Source: Salinilacustrithrix flava
GTDB taxonomy: Bacteria > Actinomycetota > Acidimicrobiia > Acidimicrobiales > Salinilacustritrichaceae
Assembly (NCBI GenBank): GCA_024128875.1
Contig: JAMYFF010000004.1
Location: 186,001 to 250,000 of the forward strand
Direction of reading: 5' to 3'
DNA: 64,000 nt
Position numbers and translations under genes: made by a program. Positions 15,141-23,816 of the stretch are shown here, piece after piece. The notes beneath the pieces were generated by a model. The model did no database searches, was not told the DNA's origin, and was given only the letters and a program-made list of their open reading frames with translations. The stretch's first letter is position 1. Each line of letters begins with the position of its first letter.

Positions 15141-16412
15141 ATGAGCAGGATCGCGATCATCGGCACCGGCTACGTCGGCCTGACAACGGGGGCGTGCTTC
15201 AGCGCCCTGGGCCACGACGTGGTGTGCGCCGACATCGACGCGGCCAAGGTCGAGCGGCTGAAGCAGGGCGACATCCCGATCCTGGAGGCCGGCCTCGACG
15301 AGATCGTGCGCGAGGGCCTGGAGTCGGGTCGGCTCACCTTCGTCCTCGGCGCCGCCACCGCGGCGGCCGACTGCGAGTTCGCCTACCTGTGCGTCCCGAC
15401 CCCCCAGGGCGAGGACGGCTCCGCAGACCTGTCCTACATCGAGCAGGCGGCGCGCGAGATCGCCCCGGTGCTGCCGTCGGAGTCTGTCGTGGTCAACAAG
15501 TCGACGGTGCCGGTCGGCTCCACCCGCGTCGTGGAGCGGGCCCTCGGCCGCGACGACGTCGCCGTGGTCTCGAACCCCGAGTTCCTCCGCGAGGGCTCGG
15601 CCGTCCACGACTTCATGAACCCGGACCGCATCGTCATCGGCGCGGACGACCAGTCCGCCGCCATCAAGGTCGCGTCCCTCTACCTCGGCGTGGCCGCCCC
15701 GCTCATCGTCACCGACCCCGCCTCGGCCGAGACCATCAAGTACGCCGCCAACTCGTTCCTGGCCACGAAGATCTCCTTCATCAACGCCGTCGCCGCGATC
15801 TGCGAGGCGGTGGGCGCCGACATCAACGACGTCGCCCTGGGCATCGGCTACGACAAGCGCATCGGCTCGGAGTTCCTGAAGCCGGGACCGGGCTTTGGCG
15901 GAAGTTGTTTTCCAAAAGACACGCGGGCGATGGTCAAGATCGCCGAGGAGGGCGGTTACGACTTCCACCTCCTGAAGGGCGTCATCCAGGTCAACGACGA
16001 GCAGTACGACCGCACCGCCGAGAAGGCGATCGAGCTCATGGACGGCGACGTCGACGGCAAGCAGGTCGCGGCGTGGGGCCTCACGTTCAAGGCCCGCACG
16101 GATGACCTGCGCGAGTCGCCGTCGCTGGAGGTGCTCGGCCGGCTGGCCGCTCGCGGCGCGAAGGTCCGGGCCTACGACCCGGCGGTCTCCCACCAGCTCG
16201 ACGGCATCGAGGTGGTCGCCGATCCCTACGACGCCTGCGATGGCGCCGACGTGCTGCTGGTGCTCACCGAGTGGGACGAGTTCAAGTGGCTCGACCTGGG
16301 CGAGGTGAAGGCCCGCATGGCCACGCCCGCAGTGGTGGACGCCCGCAACCTGCTCGACCGCTCCGCCCTCATCCGCCGCGGGTTCACCTTCCGCGGCATC
16401 GGGCGGCGCTGA
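15141..16412 (+). CDS. ugd: UDP-glucose 6-dehydrogenase
   Basis: 423 residues with a strong ribosome site (GGAGGAG). The NAD-binding N-terminus is IAIIGTGYVGLTTGACF. Conserved blocks are CVPTPQGEDGSADLSY, NKSTVPVGST, NPEFLREGSA, the dimer helix AETIKYAANSFLATKISF and the catalytic thiol Cys256 in GFGGSCFPKD; the C-terminal domain has GLTFKARTDDLRESPS. It oxidises UDP-glucose to UDP-glucuronate, the substrate of the next gene. The codons for FGGSCFPK are abruptly A/T-ending (TTT GGC GGA AGT TGT TTT CCA AAA) in an otherwise G/C-ending gene. Confidence 0.95.
   Translation: MSRIAIIGTGYVGLTTGACFSALGHDVVCADIDAAKVERLKQGDIPILEAGLDEIVREGLESGRLTFVLGAATAAADCEFAYLCVPTPQGEDGSADLSYIEQAAREIAPVLPSESVVVNKSTVPVGSTRVVERALGRDDVAVVSNPEFLREGSAVHDFMNPDRIVIGADDQSAAIKVASLYLGVAAPLIVTDPASAETIKYAANSFLATKISFINAVAAICEAVGADINDVALGIGYDKRIGSEFLKPGPGFGGSCFPKDTRAMVKIAEEGGYDFHLLKGVIQVNDEQYDRTAEKAIELMDGDVDGKQVAAWGLTFKARTDDLRESPSLEVLGRLAARGAKVRAYDPAVSHQLDGIEVVADPYDACDGADVLLVLTEWDEFKWLDLGEVKARMATPAVVDARNLLDRSALIRRGFTFRGIGRR
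15894..15917 (+). other. Low-GC rare-codon patch over the ugd catalytic-cysteine motif
   Basis: Eight codons with 9 G/C in 24 bases; seven of the eight end in A or T. The surrounding ugd codons end almost wholly in G or C. The encoded residues (FGGSCFPK) are fully conserved in the family, so only the DNA is odd. Possible explanations are gene conversion linked to a mobile element, or selection on the DNA itself. Confidence 0.8.
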
Positions 16413-18731
16413 GTGGCCCGCATCGTCGTCACGGGCGGCGCCGGCTTCCTCGGCTCCCACATCTGCGACCGGCTGCTGGCGCGCGGTGACGAGGTCGTCG
16501 TCCTCGACAACCTCATCACCGGCAGCGTCGCCAACATCGAGCACCTCTTCGGCACCCCGGGGTTCACCTTCGTCGAGCACGACGTCTCGAAGTTCATCTG
16601 GGTCCCGGGAGCGGTGGACGCGGTGCTGCACTTCGCCTCGCCGGCGTCGCCGAAGGACTACCTGGAGATGCCGATCCAGACCCTGAAGGTCGGGTCCCTC
16701 GGCACGCACAACGGCCTGGGCCTGGCCAAGGAGAAGGGCGCCACGTTCTTCCTCGCCTCCACCTCCGAGGTCTACGGCGACCCCCAGGTCCACCCCCAGA
16801 CCGAGGAGTACTGGGGGCACGTGAACCCGGTCGGGCCCCGTGGCGTCTACGACGAGGCCAAGCGCTTCGCCGAGGCGATCACGATGGCGTACCACTCCCA
16901 CCACGGGCTCGACGTGCGGATCGTGCGCATCTTCAACTCGGTGTTGGGTGATGAGCAGGTCCTCTTCGACGACGGCGAGGTCCTCCATCGCTGCCGAGCA
17001 GATGAAGTGGCCGCGCGGCTCGACGGCGCTGTCGACCTCGAGGGCTGGAGTGTCCCCGCGTTCGGTGGCGATGGCAGGGTCAGATCATCGGAGGCATCGG
17101 CCTTCGTCGGTCACCCGACGGAGGCGCCGTGCTTCGAGGTCCGAACGCAATATGGCCGATCGCTCCGGGTCACCGGTGATCACAGCTTGTTCGTCCGGGG
17201 AGCCGACGGGGCACCTGTTGCGAAGCCGGTCTGTGACCTGACGCTCGATGACCGGGTAGCGGTTGCCAGGCGCATCGAGGTACCTGAGCGCGATCGGTCG
17301 TTCGTGCGCATGACAGACGTCTGGGACGCCGCTGGCGGCGACGCCTGGCAGCTGCTGGTCCGGGCGGAGGGCCTCGGGGAGGTGGCGTGGAAGCGCCGTC
17401 GAGAGCTCTTCGACCTCCTGGAGGCCCGCCGGAGGCCAGAGTCACCCGTGTGGAGGTCGATCCTGTGGGGTGAGATCGCTCGGCACCGAGACCGCGACCA
17501 GCTGCCGTTGGCCGCGCTGCGGTTGCTGGGTCTCGACGTCCCCGTTGGGGCTCGGGTCCGGCGGCGGACGAGCGGAAGGTCCCACGAGCTTCCGGAGCTC
17601 GTCCACCTCGATGACGAGCTGCTGTGGGCCATGGGCCTGTGGATCGCCGAGGGCACGTGGGTCGAAGACCCTCCGAAGACCAACTGCGTCATCTGGTCGT
17701 GCGAGGACCACCTGCTCGATCGCGTCGAGAAGGTCCTCGACCGACAGCTGGGGCTCCCGGTCACCAGGACGCACGGTTCCTCGAAGCGATCTGCGGCTCT
17801 CCGCGTCAATGCATCGCTGCTCCTCACGCTGTTCCGTCACCTCGGGTTCGGGCCCGGTCCGCGGACGATCCCGGGCTGGATCCTGGGCCTTCCGCTCGAA
17901 CGGCTCGGGCATGTCATCGAGGGCTACCGAGAAGGCGACGGCGTGCATTCGGGCGCGAAGTACGAAGAAGCGGTTCGCCACGAGTTCTCCACGACCAGCG
18001 TTGCCCTGAAGGACGATCTGGTCGTCGCTCTCGCACGATTCGGCATCTGCCCCTCGGTCGGCCGCTACGAAACGACCAACCGTGCGGTGAGCGGCGACCG
18101 CCGCTTCCCGTTCTGGCGCATCACCGTCCCGCGAGTCGAGCCATGGAGCCCGTTGGAGTGGCATCGCGGCGTCCGCCAGACGATGCAGTGCCCGAGTGAT
18201 GGAGACCTGGTCTGGGCTGCGGTGCGTTCGATCGAACCGGTCGAGGCCACACCGCTCGTCTACGACTTCTGCGTGCCCGGCAGAGAGAACTTCTGGGCGG
18301 GTGGCGGCGTCATGGCGCACAACACCTACGGCCCCCGGATGCGGCCCAAGGACGGGCGGGTGGTCTCCAACTTCATCATGCAGGCGCTGCAGGGCGTGCC
18401 GATCACGATCTACGGCGACGGCAGCCAGAGCCGGTCGTTCTGCTACGTCGACGACGAGGTCGCCGGGTTCCTCGCCCTGCTCGACTCCGATCAGATCGGG
18501 CCCATCAACATCGGCAACCCGGGTGAGTTCACGATGGTGGAGCTGGCCGAGCTCGTGCTCGAGCTCACCGGGTCGTCGTCGGAGATCGTCCACGAGCCGC
18601 TCCCCGAGGACGACCCGACCCAGCGCAAGCCCGACATCACCAAGGCGCGCGAGCTCCTGGGCTGGGAACCCGAGGTCGACCTGCGGGAGGGCCTGCAGCG
18701 CACGATCGAGCACTTCGCCCGACTCGTGTAG
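16413..18731 (+). CDS. uxs: UDP-glucuronate decarboxylase (UDP-xylose synthase) interrupted by an intein
   Basis: 772-residue precursor starting at a GTG directly after the ugd stop. Residues 1-175 and 638-772 join to a 310-residue UDP-glucuronate decarboxylase of normal length. The N-extein has [43 protein letters not shown] and the catalytic Tyr-x3-Lys in [12 protein letters not shown]. The C-extein resumes with [27 protein letters not shown] and [11 protein letters not shown]. Between Asn175 and Thr638, within the family motif IFN-TYGPR, lies a 462-residue intein. Spliced enzyme would decarboxylate UDP-glucuronate from the neighbouring Ugd to UDP-xylose. The only stop is after the C-extein. 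Confidence 0.95.
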   Translation: MARIVVTGGAGFLGSHICDRLLARGDEVVVLDNLITGSVANIEHLFGTPGFTFVEHDVSKFIWVPGAVDAVLHFASPASPKDYLEMPIQTLKVGSLGTHNGLGLAKEKGATFFLASTSEVYGDPQVHPQTEEYWGHVNPVGPRGVYDEAKRFAEAITMAYHSHHGLDVRIVRIFNSVLGDEQVLFDDGEVLHRCRADEVAARLDGAVDLEGWSVPAFGGDGRVRSSEASAFVGHPTEAPCFEVRTQYGRSLRVTGDHSLFVRGADGAPVAKPVCDLTLDDRVAVARRIEVPERDRSFVRMTDVWDAAGGDAWQLLVRAEGLGEVAWKRRRELFDLLEARRRPESPVWRSILWGEIARHRDRDQLPLAALRLLGLDVPVGARVRRRTSGRSHELPELVHLDDELLWAMGLWIAEGTWVEDPPKTNCVIWSCEDHLLDRVEKVLDRQLGLPVTRTHGSSKRSAALRVNASLLLTLFRHLGFGPGPRTIPGWILGLPLERLGHVIEGYREGDGVHSGAKYEEAVRHEFSTTSVALKDDLVVALARFGICPSVGRYETTNRAVSGDRRFPFWRITVPRVEPWSPLEWHRGVRQTMQCPSDGDLVWAAVRSIEPVEATPLVYDFCVPGRENFWAGGGVMAHNTYGPRMRPKDGRVVSNFIMQALQGVPITIYGDGSQSRSFCYVDDEVAGFLALLDSDQIGPINIGNPGEFTMVELAELVLELTGSSSEIVHEPLPEDDPTQRKPDITKARELLGWEPEVDLREGLQRTIEHFARLV
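16938..18323 (+). mobile_element. Intein with LAGLIDADG homing endonuclease domain
   Basis: 462 codons in frame within uxs. Splicing block A starts with Ser1 ([15 protein letters not shown]). Block B has [10 protein letters not shown] with Thr79 and His82. Block F is [17 protein letters not shown] and block G is GVMAHN, with penultimate His and terminal Asn; the +1 extein residue is Thr. Two dodecapeptide endonuclease motifs are visible: [12 protein letters not shown] (about 230-241) and [11 protein letters not shown] (about 325-335), each keeping its acidic residue. Codon use is less GC-biased than in the exteins (for example CAA TAT, TCA, GAT), as expected of a transferred element. The nucleophile is Ser rather than the usual Cys. 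Confidence 0.93.
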
Positions 18732-18738
18732 CGGCGCG

Positions 18739-18760
18739 TACCTTGGCAACGTCCGTTGCC
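18739..18760 (+). promoter_or_regulatory. Promoter and operator-like palindrome before the enoyl-CoA hydratase gene
   Basis: TACCTT (18739-18744) is a plausible -10. GGCAAC-GTCC-GTTGCC (18745-18760) follows at once, covering the expected transcription start. It could be an operator or a hairpin at the 5' end of the mRNA. AAGGAG at 18769-18774 is the ribosome site. Confidence 0.45.
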
Positions 18761-18782
18761 GACTCCTGAAGGAGCACCCCAC

Positions 18783-19535
18783 GTGTCCGATGTCCTGCTG
18801 ACCGAGCGCCGAGGCCGGGTCCTGGTCATGACCCTGAACCGCCCCGACCAGCGCAACGCGCTCAACGCCGAGCTGGCCGACGCCCTGAAGGCGTCGCTCG
18901 AGGAGCTCGACGCCGACGGCGAGCTCACGGCCGGTGTGCTCACCGCCAACGGCAAGAACTTCTGCGCCGGCATGGACCTCAAGGAGTTCGCCACCAAGGG
19001 CCCGCCCGCCTCGATGGGCGCCATCTACAACCAGCCGTGGCAGAAGCCCCTCATCGGTGGCGTCCACGGCCCCGTGCTGGCCGGCGGCCTCGAGCTCGCC
19101 CTGGTGTGCGACCTGCTGGTCGCGGCCGAGGGCTCCAGCTTCGGCGTGCCCGAGGTCAAGCGCGGCCTGCTGGCCGCCGGCGGCGCCCTCGTGCGCCTGC
19201 CCAGCCGCCTGCCCTACGCCGTCGCCATGGAGATGTCGCTCACCGGTGATCCGATCAGCGCCGAGGAGGCCAAGCACTACGGCCTGGTCAGCAAGGTCGT
19301 GCCCCAGGACCAGGTGCTCGACGAGGCCATCGCGCTGGCCGAGCGGATCGCGGCCAACGCGCCCCTGTCCATCGCCGCCTCCAAGCAGATGATCCGCAAC
19401 TCCGCCGGTCGCACCGAGGAGGAGGGCTGGGCCGAGCAGGGTCCCCTCGCCGGCAAGATCTTCTCCTCGAAGGACTCCATCGAGGGTTCGATCGCCTTCG
19501 CCGAGAAGCGCCAGCCCAACTGGTCCGGCGAGTAG
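18783..19535 (+). CDS. Enoyl-CoA hydratase/isomerase (crotonase) family protein
   Basis: 250 residues from the GTG eight bases after AAGGAG. Crotonase features are clear: RVLVMTLNRPDQRNALN, the oxyanion-hole segment KNFCAGMDLKEF, GPVLAGGLELALVCDLLVA with a first candidate catalytic Glu, and FGVPEVKRGLLAAGGA with the second. Family members hydrate or isomerise acyl-CoA esters; the exact substrate is open. It has its own promoter elements and is functionally unrelated to the sugar genes on either side. An upstream start at 18756 would ignore the ribosome site and is rejected. Confidence 0.85.
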   Translation: MSDVLLTERRGRVLVMTLNRPDQRNALNAELADALKASLEELDADGELTAGVLTANGKNFCAGMDLKEFATKGPPASMGAIYNQPWQKPLIGGVHGPVLAGGLELALVCDLLVAAEGSSFGVPEVKRGLLAAGGALVRLPSRLPYAVAMEMSLTGDPISAEEAKHYGLVSKVVPQDQVLDEAIALAERIAANAPLSIAASKQMIRNSAGRTEEEGWAEQGPLAGKIFSSKDSIEGSIAFAEKRQPNWSGE

Positions 19536-19548
19536 CACCACCGCTGCT

Positions 19549-19592
19549 GTTCCGTGGTCGCTGCCAGAACGATCTGGCAGCGACCACGGAAC
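19549..19592. terminator. Perfect 20-bp inverted repeat (bidirectional terminator, family copy 1)
   Basis: Arms 19549-19568 and 19573-19592 are perfectly complementary, with an ACGA loop. It lies between convergent genes and lacks a U-tract. Its core CGCTGCCAGA...TCTGGCAGCG is shared with the hairpin at 39630-39671, so it belongs to a repeated element family. Confidence 0.85.
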
Positions 19593-19595
19593 GCA

Positions 19596-20471
19596 TCAGC
19601 CCTTGCGGGCGTGGCCGGAATGCGCGGGCAGCCGTCGGCGCAGCAGCTTCATGCGGGCGAACAGCAGCGCGAAGCGGGCGGACAGGCCGAGGGCGACGAT
19701 CGGCAGCTTCGCCGACCGCCAGCCGTGGGAGTGCTTGCGCACGTAGCGGAACAGGTTGGTGTGGTGCTGCCACAGCTGCTTGGTGGGCTTGCGGGTGCTG
19801 CCACCCCAGGCGTGCACCGCCTCGGCCCGGGGCTCGAACCACAGCTCCTTGCCGGCGTCCGCGAAGCGGCGGCACAGGTCGAGGTCCTCGACGTAGAAGA
19901 AGAACCGCTCGTCGAACATGCCGACGTCGCGGAAGTCCGCGGCCCGGATCAGCAGCACCGACGCCGACAGCCAGCCGACCCGGCTGGGCCGGTCCTCGGG
20001 GGCATCGGCGCAGACGTAGGCCCGGGTGCCGGGGTTCCCGGGCCAGAACACCCCGATCGTGGAGTGCATGGCGGCCTGGGTCCAGCTCGGGAAGATCCGC
20101 TTGGACGGCTGCACCGTGCCGTCGGGGTTGGCGACGAGCGGACCGACCGCGGCGGCGAGCGGGTGGGCCTCGAGCGTCGCCACCAGGCTCGACACGGCAT
20201 CGGGGGCCAGGGTGGCGTCGGGGTTCACCAGCAGGATGGCCCCGTCGGCGTCCACGGTGCGCACGCCGAGGTTCACGCCGCCACCGAAGCCGACGTTGCG
20301 AGCCGATCGGACCAGGCGCACATCGTCCAGCGCAGCGAGCTGGTCGACGCTGCCGTCGCTCGACGCGTTGTCGACCACCACCAGCTCGACGGGGTGGTCG
20401 CTCGCCCGCAGCGAGTCGAGGCACTCGAAGATGTCGGGCGCGGAGTTGTAGTTGACGACGATGGCGGTCAC
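19596..20471 (-). CDS. Family 2 glycosyltransferase, probable rhamnosyltransferase (WbbL-like)
   Basis: 291 residues from a GTG overlapping the upstream stop (GTGA); a GTG two codons earlier is also possible. GT-A features include TAIVVNYNSAPDI, VVVDNASSDGSVD, SARNVGFGGGVNLG and LLVNPDATL with the metal-binding aspartate. The acceptor-side block DERFFFYVEDLDLCRRF is typical of rhamnosyltransferases of the WbbL group. In mycobacteria WbbL adds L-rhamnose to the arabinogalactan linker; the nearby rml genes and LCP ligase support a similar job, by inference. No membrane helices are evident. Confidence 0.85.
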   Translation of the reverse strand: MTAIVVNYNSAPDIFECLDSLRASDHPVELVVVDNASSDGSVDQLAALDDVRLVRSARNVGFGGGVNLGVRTVDADGAILLVNPDATLAPDAVSSLVATLEAHPLAAAVGPLVANPDGTVQPSKRIFPSWTQAAMHSTIGVFWPGNPGTRAYVCADAPEDRPSRVGWLSASVLLIRAADFRDVGMFDERFFFYVEDLDLCRRFADAGKELWFEPRAEAVHAWGGSTRKPTKQLWQHHTNLFRYVRKHSHGWRSAKLPIVALGLSARFALLFARMKLLRRRLPAHSGHARKG

Positions 20472-21547
20472 GCGCACGCGCGCCTCCAGACCTCGACGGT
20501 TCGAGCGGCCGTGTCCTCCCAGGTGTAGCGGGCGGCGCGGGCCGGTCCGTCGACGCGCAGGCGGGCCGACTCCTCGCCGAGGGCGCGCCCGATGGCGGCC
20601 GCCAGCGCCTCGGCGTCGCCCGGCGCAACCGTCAGCGCGGCATCGCCGGCGACCTCCTCGGGCGCGGAGCCGGTGGTGGTGACGGTGGGCGTGCCGCAGG
20701 CCATGGCCTCGAGCACCGGGAGGCCGAAGCCCTCGGCCAGCGACGGGTAGGCGAAGGCGTCGGCGTGGCGGTACAGGTCGGCCTTGGTGTCCTCGCTGAT
20801 CCAGCCCGTGCGCACGATGCGATCCCGCACGGGGGAGGCGGTGATCCGGTCGGTGATGGCCTCCGCGCCCCAGGCGTCGGGGCCGACCAGCACGAGGTGG
20901 TGGGGGACCTCACCGGCGAGCAGCTCGAACGCCCGGATGAGCGTCGGCACGTCCTTGCGGGGTTCGAGGGCGCCGACCCACAGCAGGTACGGCCCGTCGC
21001 AGATCGAGCGCACCTCGGCCGGCCGGTCGCCGGCGGCCGGGCGGTAGCGGTCGTGGTCCACGGCGAGGGGGACGGTGTGCGTGCGAGCCGGGTCGGCGCC
21101 GGCGTGCTCGATGGCCCCCTGGCGGGCGGACTCGGAGACGCAGATCACCTGATCGGCCCGGGCGATGCCGGCCGGGATGGCCCGCTGGAAGTACAGCCGC
21201 TTGCTGGTCTCGTGCACCTCGGGCATGGTCAGCATGGTGGCGTCGTGGAACGTCACGGTCGCCGGCACCCGCAGGCCGCGCGGCAGCGTGTAGTGCACGC
21301 CGTGGAAGACGTCGGGGGCCAGCCGGTTCACGCGCCGCCCGTCCAGGGCCAGCTCCACCGCGAGGCGCAGCGGGCGGGGCAGGTCGCGCGACACGTGCAC
21401 TGGCGGTGGGAAGTCCGCCTCGTCGCTGGCCTTGGCCAGCACCTCGAGGTCGACCAGGCGGGCCGCGTGCTCGGCGAGGCGCAGCACGTACTGGGCCACG
21501 CCCAGGCGGTGGCCCGGCAGCGGCCGGGCGTCGAGCAGGACGCGCAT
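20468..21547 (-). CDS. Family 4 glycosyltransferase (GT-B fold)
   Basis: 359 residues from the ATG of MRVLLDARPLPGHRLGVAQY. The N-terminal acceptor domain has DVFHGVHYTLP and TFHDATMLTMPEV. The C-terminal nucleotide-sugar domain has the GT4 hallmarks LLWVGALEPRKDVPTLI, YRHADAFAYPSLAEGFGLPVLEAMACGTP and the E-x7-E region (EGFGLPVLE). Donor and acceptor cannot be read from sequence; mannose or rhamnose transfer to a polysaccharide is plausible. It is divergent from another GT4 gene across 38 bases and coupled to the downstream GT2 gene. Confidence 0.88.
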   Translation of the reverse strand: MRVLLDARPLPGHRLGVAQYVLRLAEHAARLVDLEVLAKASDEADFPPPVHVSRDLPRPLRLAVELALDGRRVNRLAPDVFHGVHYTLPRGLRVPATVTFHDATMLTMPEVHETSKRLYFQRAIPAGIARADQVICVSESARQGAIEHAGADPARTHTVPLAVDHDRYRPAAGDRPAEVRSICDGPYLLWVGALEPRKDVPTLIRAFELLAGEVPHHLVLVGPDAWGAEAITDRITASPVRDRIVRTGWISEDTKADLYRHADAFAYPSLAEGFGLPVLEAMACGTPTVTTTGSAPEEVAGDAALTVAPGDAEALAAAIGRALGEESARLRVDGPARAARYTWEDTAARTVEVWRRACA

Positions 21548-21585
21548 GGGCGACGGAGTGTAGGTCGGGTGCGAGACTTGCCCCG
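21548..21585. promoter_or_regulatory. 38-base divergent promoter region between two GT4 genes
   Basis: On the minus strand TACACT ends nine bases before the ATG at 21547. On the plus strand a weak GAGACT lies seven bases before the ATG at 21586. Both genes probably have very short or no leaders. Confidence 0.35.
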
Positions 21586-22674
21586 ATGCGCGTCGCGATA
21601 CCGCTGGAGCAGTGCTGGGCCGAGGTGCCGGGTGGGACGGCGCGCACCATGATCGACCTCGCCGCAGCGCTGGATGCACGCCCGGAGGTCGACGTGGTGG
21701 GTGTCGCGGCCCGCCACAGCGGACCGCCGCCGCCCGCCTGGCGGCCCACGGTGCCGGTCCACCACCTGCCGCTGCCCCGGCGCCTGCTCCACGAGACGTG
21801 GCACGCGCTCCGCCGTCCCCGGATCGAGCGGGCGACCGGAGCCGTCGACGTCTGCCACGCCGTCGGGGGTGCCATCCCGGCGACGGCGGCGCCGCTGGTG
21901 GTGACGGTCCACGACCTCGCCTTCGTCCACTACCCCGAGCTGTTCAGCCGCCAGGGGCGGCGGTTCTTCCACCGAGCGCTCACCCTGACGCGAGCGCATG
22001 CCGCGCAGGTGCAGGTGCCGTCGCAGGCCACCCTCGAGGACTGCGTGGCGGCCGGCATCGAGCGCGACCGGCTGCGGCTCGTGCCGTGGGGGTGCACCGT
22101 CACCGACCCCAGCGCCGAAGACGTGGCCGAGGTCACCGCCCGCTTCGGCCTGCCGGGCCGCTACGTGGTCTGCGTGGGCACGCTCGAGCCCCGCAAGAAC
22201 CTGCGCCGCCTGCTCCAGGCCTGGGCACGCCTTGCGCGCCACGACGTCGAGCTCGTGCTGATCGGGCCCGGCGGATGGGGGGAGGAGAGAGATCTGTCAA
22301 CTTCGGCGCGGAACGTGACGATGACAGGGTTCGTGGATCTCCGGACCCGTGATGCCCTGTACCGAGGCGCGGTCGCGTCGTGCTACCCGAGCCTGTTCGA
22401 GGGCTTCGGGCTGCCGGTGCTCGAGTCCATGGCCCTGGGATGCCCGGTCGTGACGTCGGCCGGCACCTCGACCGCTGAGCTGGCCGCCGGGGGAGCGGCG
22501 CTCACCGTCGACCCCCTCGACGTGGACGCCATCGCCGGGGCGCTCGCCGACGTGCTCGACGACGCCGACCTCCGCGCCCGCCTGATCGAGGCCGGCTCGG
22601 CGCGCGCCGGTGAGCGCACGTGGGAGCGAGCCGCCGAGCTGGCCGTCGCCGGCTACCAGGAGGTCCTGGCATGA
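21586..22674 (+). CDS. Family 4 glycosyltransferase (GT-B fold)
   Basis: 362 residues. It has the same architecture as the divergent neighbour: AIPLEQCWAEVPGGTARTM at the N-terminus, VTVHDLAFVHYPELF, then YVVCVGTLEPRKNLRRLL and CYPSLFEGFGLPVLESMALGCP in the donor domain. The two genes are probably paralogues. Codons around 22290-22330 (AGA, TCA, ACT, ACA) are unusually AT-rich for this DNA and fall in a variable loop before the donor-site helix. The stop overlaps the next start (ATGA). Substrates are unknown; surface polysaccharide assembly is inferred from context. Confidence 0.87.
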   Translation: MRVAIPLEQCWAEVPGGTARTMIDLAAALDARPEVDVVGVAARHSGPPPPAWRPTVPVHHLPLPRRLLHETWHALRRPRIERATGAVDVCHAVGGAIPATAAPLVVTVHDLAFVHYPELFSRQGRRFFHRALTLTRAHAAQVQVPSQATLEDCVAAGIERDRLRLVPWGCTVTDPSAEDVAEVTARFGLPGRYVVCVGTLEPRKNLRRLLQAWARLARHDVELVLIGPGGWGEERDLSTSARNVTMTGFVDLRTRDALYRGAVASCYPSLFEGFGLPVLESMALGCPVVTSAGTSTAELAAGGAALTVDPLDVDAIAGALADVLDDADLRARLIEAGSARAGERTWERAAELAVAGYQEVLA

Positions 22675-23804
22675 CCCGGCTGCGCGTCGGCGTGAACCTG
22701 TGCCGGATCGATCCGGCCGAGCTCCACCACGCCGACCACGCCCTGCTCGACTCGCTCACGGCCGTCGGGGCCGAGCCGCCCGACGACATCGAGATCGTGC
22801 TGTTCGCCTCCCGGTCCCTGATCAAGGCCCGCCCCGCCCTGGCGGCCGCCTTCGAGACCCACACCTTCCCGTTCCCGCCGGCATCGGCGACCGTGCGGGT
22901 GGCCGCCGAGCACAGCTGGCTGCGGCTGGCCGTGCGCAGGGCCGGGCTCGACCTCCTCCACGACGCCGGCGGTACCGCCCCCGGCTCGGTCGACCTGCCC
23001 CGCATCCTGTCCGTGCACGACCTCACCCCGATCGAGCGACCCGGCGGCGTGGGTTGGCTCCGCGTGCTCTACCACCGCCGGATGGTCCCGCGCGCCGTCG
23101 CCCAGGCCGCGGCGGTGATCGTCCCGTCCGAGTTCGTCCGGGACCGGCTGGTCCAGACCCTGCACGCAGACGAGTCCCGGATCTCCGTCGTCCCCTGGCC
23201 GCTGCCACCCCACGGCGAGGCGGCGCCGATCGAGAACATCCGTGCCCGCCGCGGGATCATCGGCCAGATCGTGCTGCTGCCGGCGAGCACCAAGCCCCAG
23301 GAGGAGCACCTGGTCGCGGTGCGGGCGATGCGCCACCTGGCGGCGCGCCACAAGGAGACCACGCTCGTCCTGATCGGCGGGGAAGGCCCGGCCGAGCGCC
23401 AGGTCCAGGAGGCGATCCAGGAGCTGCACCTCGAGGAGCGGGTCGTCCGACTCGACGCGGTGTCCGAGGCCGTCCGTTCCGCGCTGTTCGAGCACGCAGC
23501 CGTCGTGGTGTACCCGGCCGTCTACGGCAGCTTCGCCCATCCTGTCCTCGAGGCGATGGCCTGCGGCGTGCCGGTCGTGGTGGCCGATGCCGGCGCCGCG
23601 CCCGAGCTGGTCGCCGACGCCGGCGCCGTCATCCCTCACGGGGACGACGCCCAGCTGGCCGTGGAGGTCCACCGTGTGCTCGAAGACCCCGAGTGGCGAC
23701 GCTCGATGGTCGAGGCCGGGCTGGAGCGGGCCCGGGCCTACACCCCCCGGCGGACCGCCGAGGGGCTCCTCCTCGCTTACCGCTCGGTGACAGCTGCCCT
23801 GTAA
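22671..23804 (+). CDS. Family 4-like glycosyltransferase
   Basis: 377 residues from an ATG overlapping the previous stop. The N-terminal half is MTRLRVGVNLCRIDPAELHHAD with ILSVHDLTPIERP. The C-terminal half retains the GT-B core: VLLPASTKPQEEHLVAVRAM, TLVLIGGEGPAERQVQEAI and VVVYPAVYGSFAHPVLEAMACGVPVVVADAG. The usual EGFGLP loop is replaced by YGSFAHP, so it is more divergent than the two preceding GT4 proteins. It is the last of a two-gene plus-strand GT pair before a membrane protein gene. Confidence 0.82.
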   Translation: MTRLRVGVNLCRIDPAELHHADHALLDSLTAVGAEPPDDIEIVLFASRSLIKARPALAAAFETHTFPFPPASATVRVAAEHSWLRLAVRRAGLDLLHDAGGTAPGSVDLPRILSVHDLTPIERPGGVGWLRVLYHRRMVPRAVAQAAAVIVPSEFVRDRLVQTLHADESRISVVPWPLPPHGEAAPIENIRARRGIIGQIVLLPASTKPQEEHLVAVRAMRHLAARHKETTLVLIGGEGPAERQVQEAIQELHLEERVVRLDAVSEAVRSALFEHAAVVVYPAVYGSFAHPVLEAMACGVPVVVADAGAAPELVADAGAVIPHGDDAQLAVEVHRVLEDPEWRRSMVEAGLERARAYTPRRTAEGLLLAYRSVTAAL

Positions 23805-23816
23805 CGTCGTTTGGCT

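Noticed and set aside
16413..18731. Frameshift or pseudogene explanation for the oversized decarboxylase
   Set aside because: The frame is continuous, both exteins align end to end with the family, and the insertion has all intein splicing blocks.
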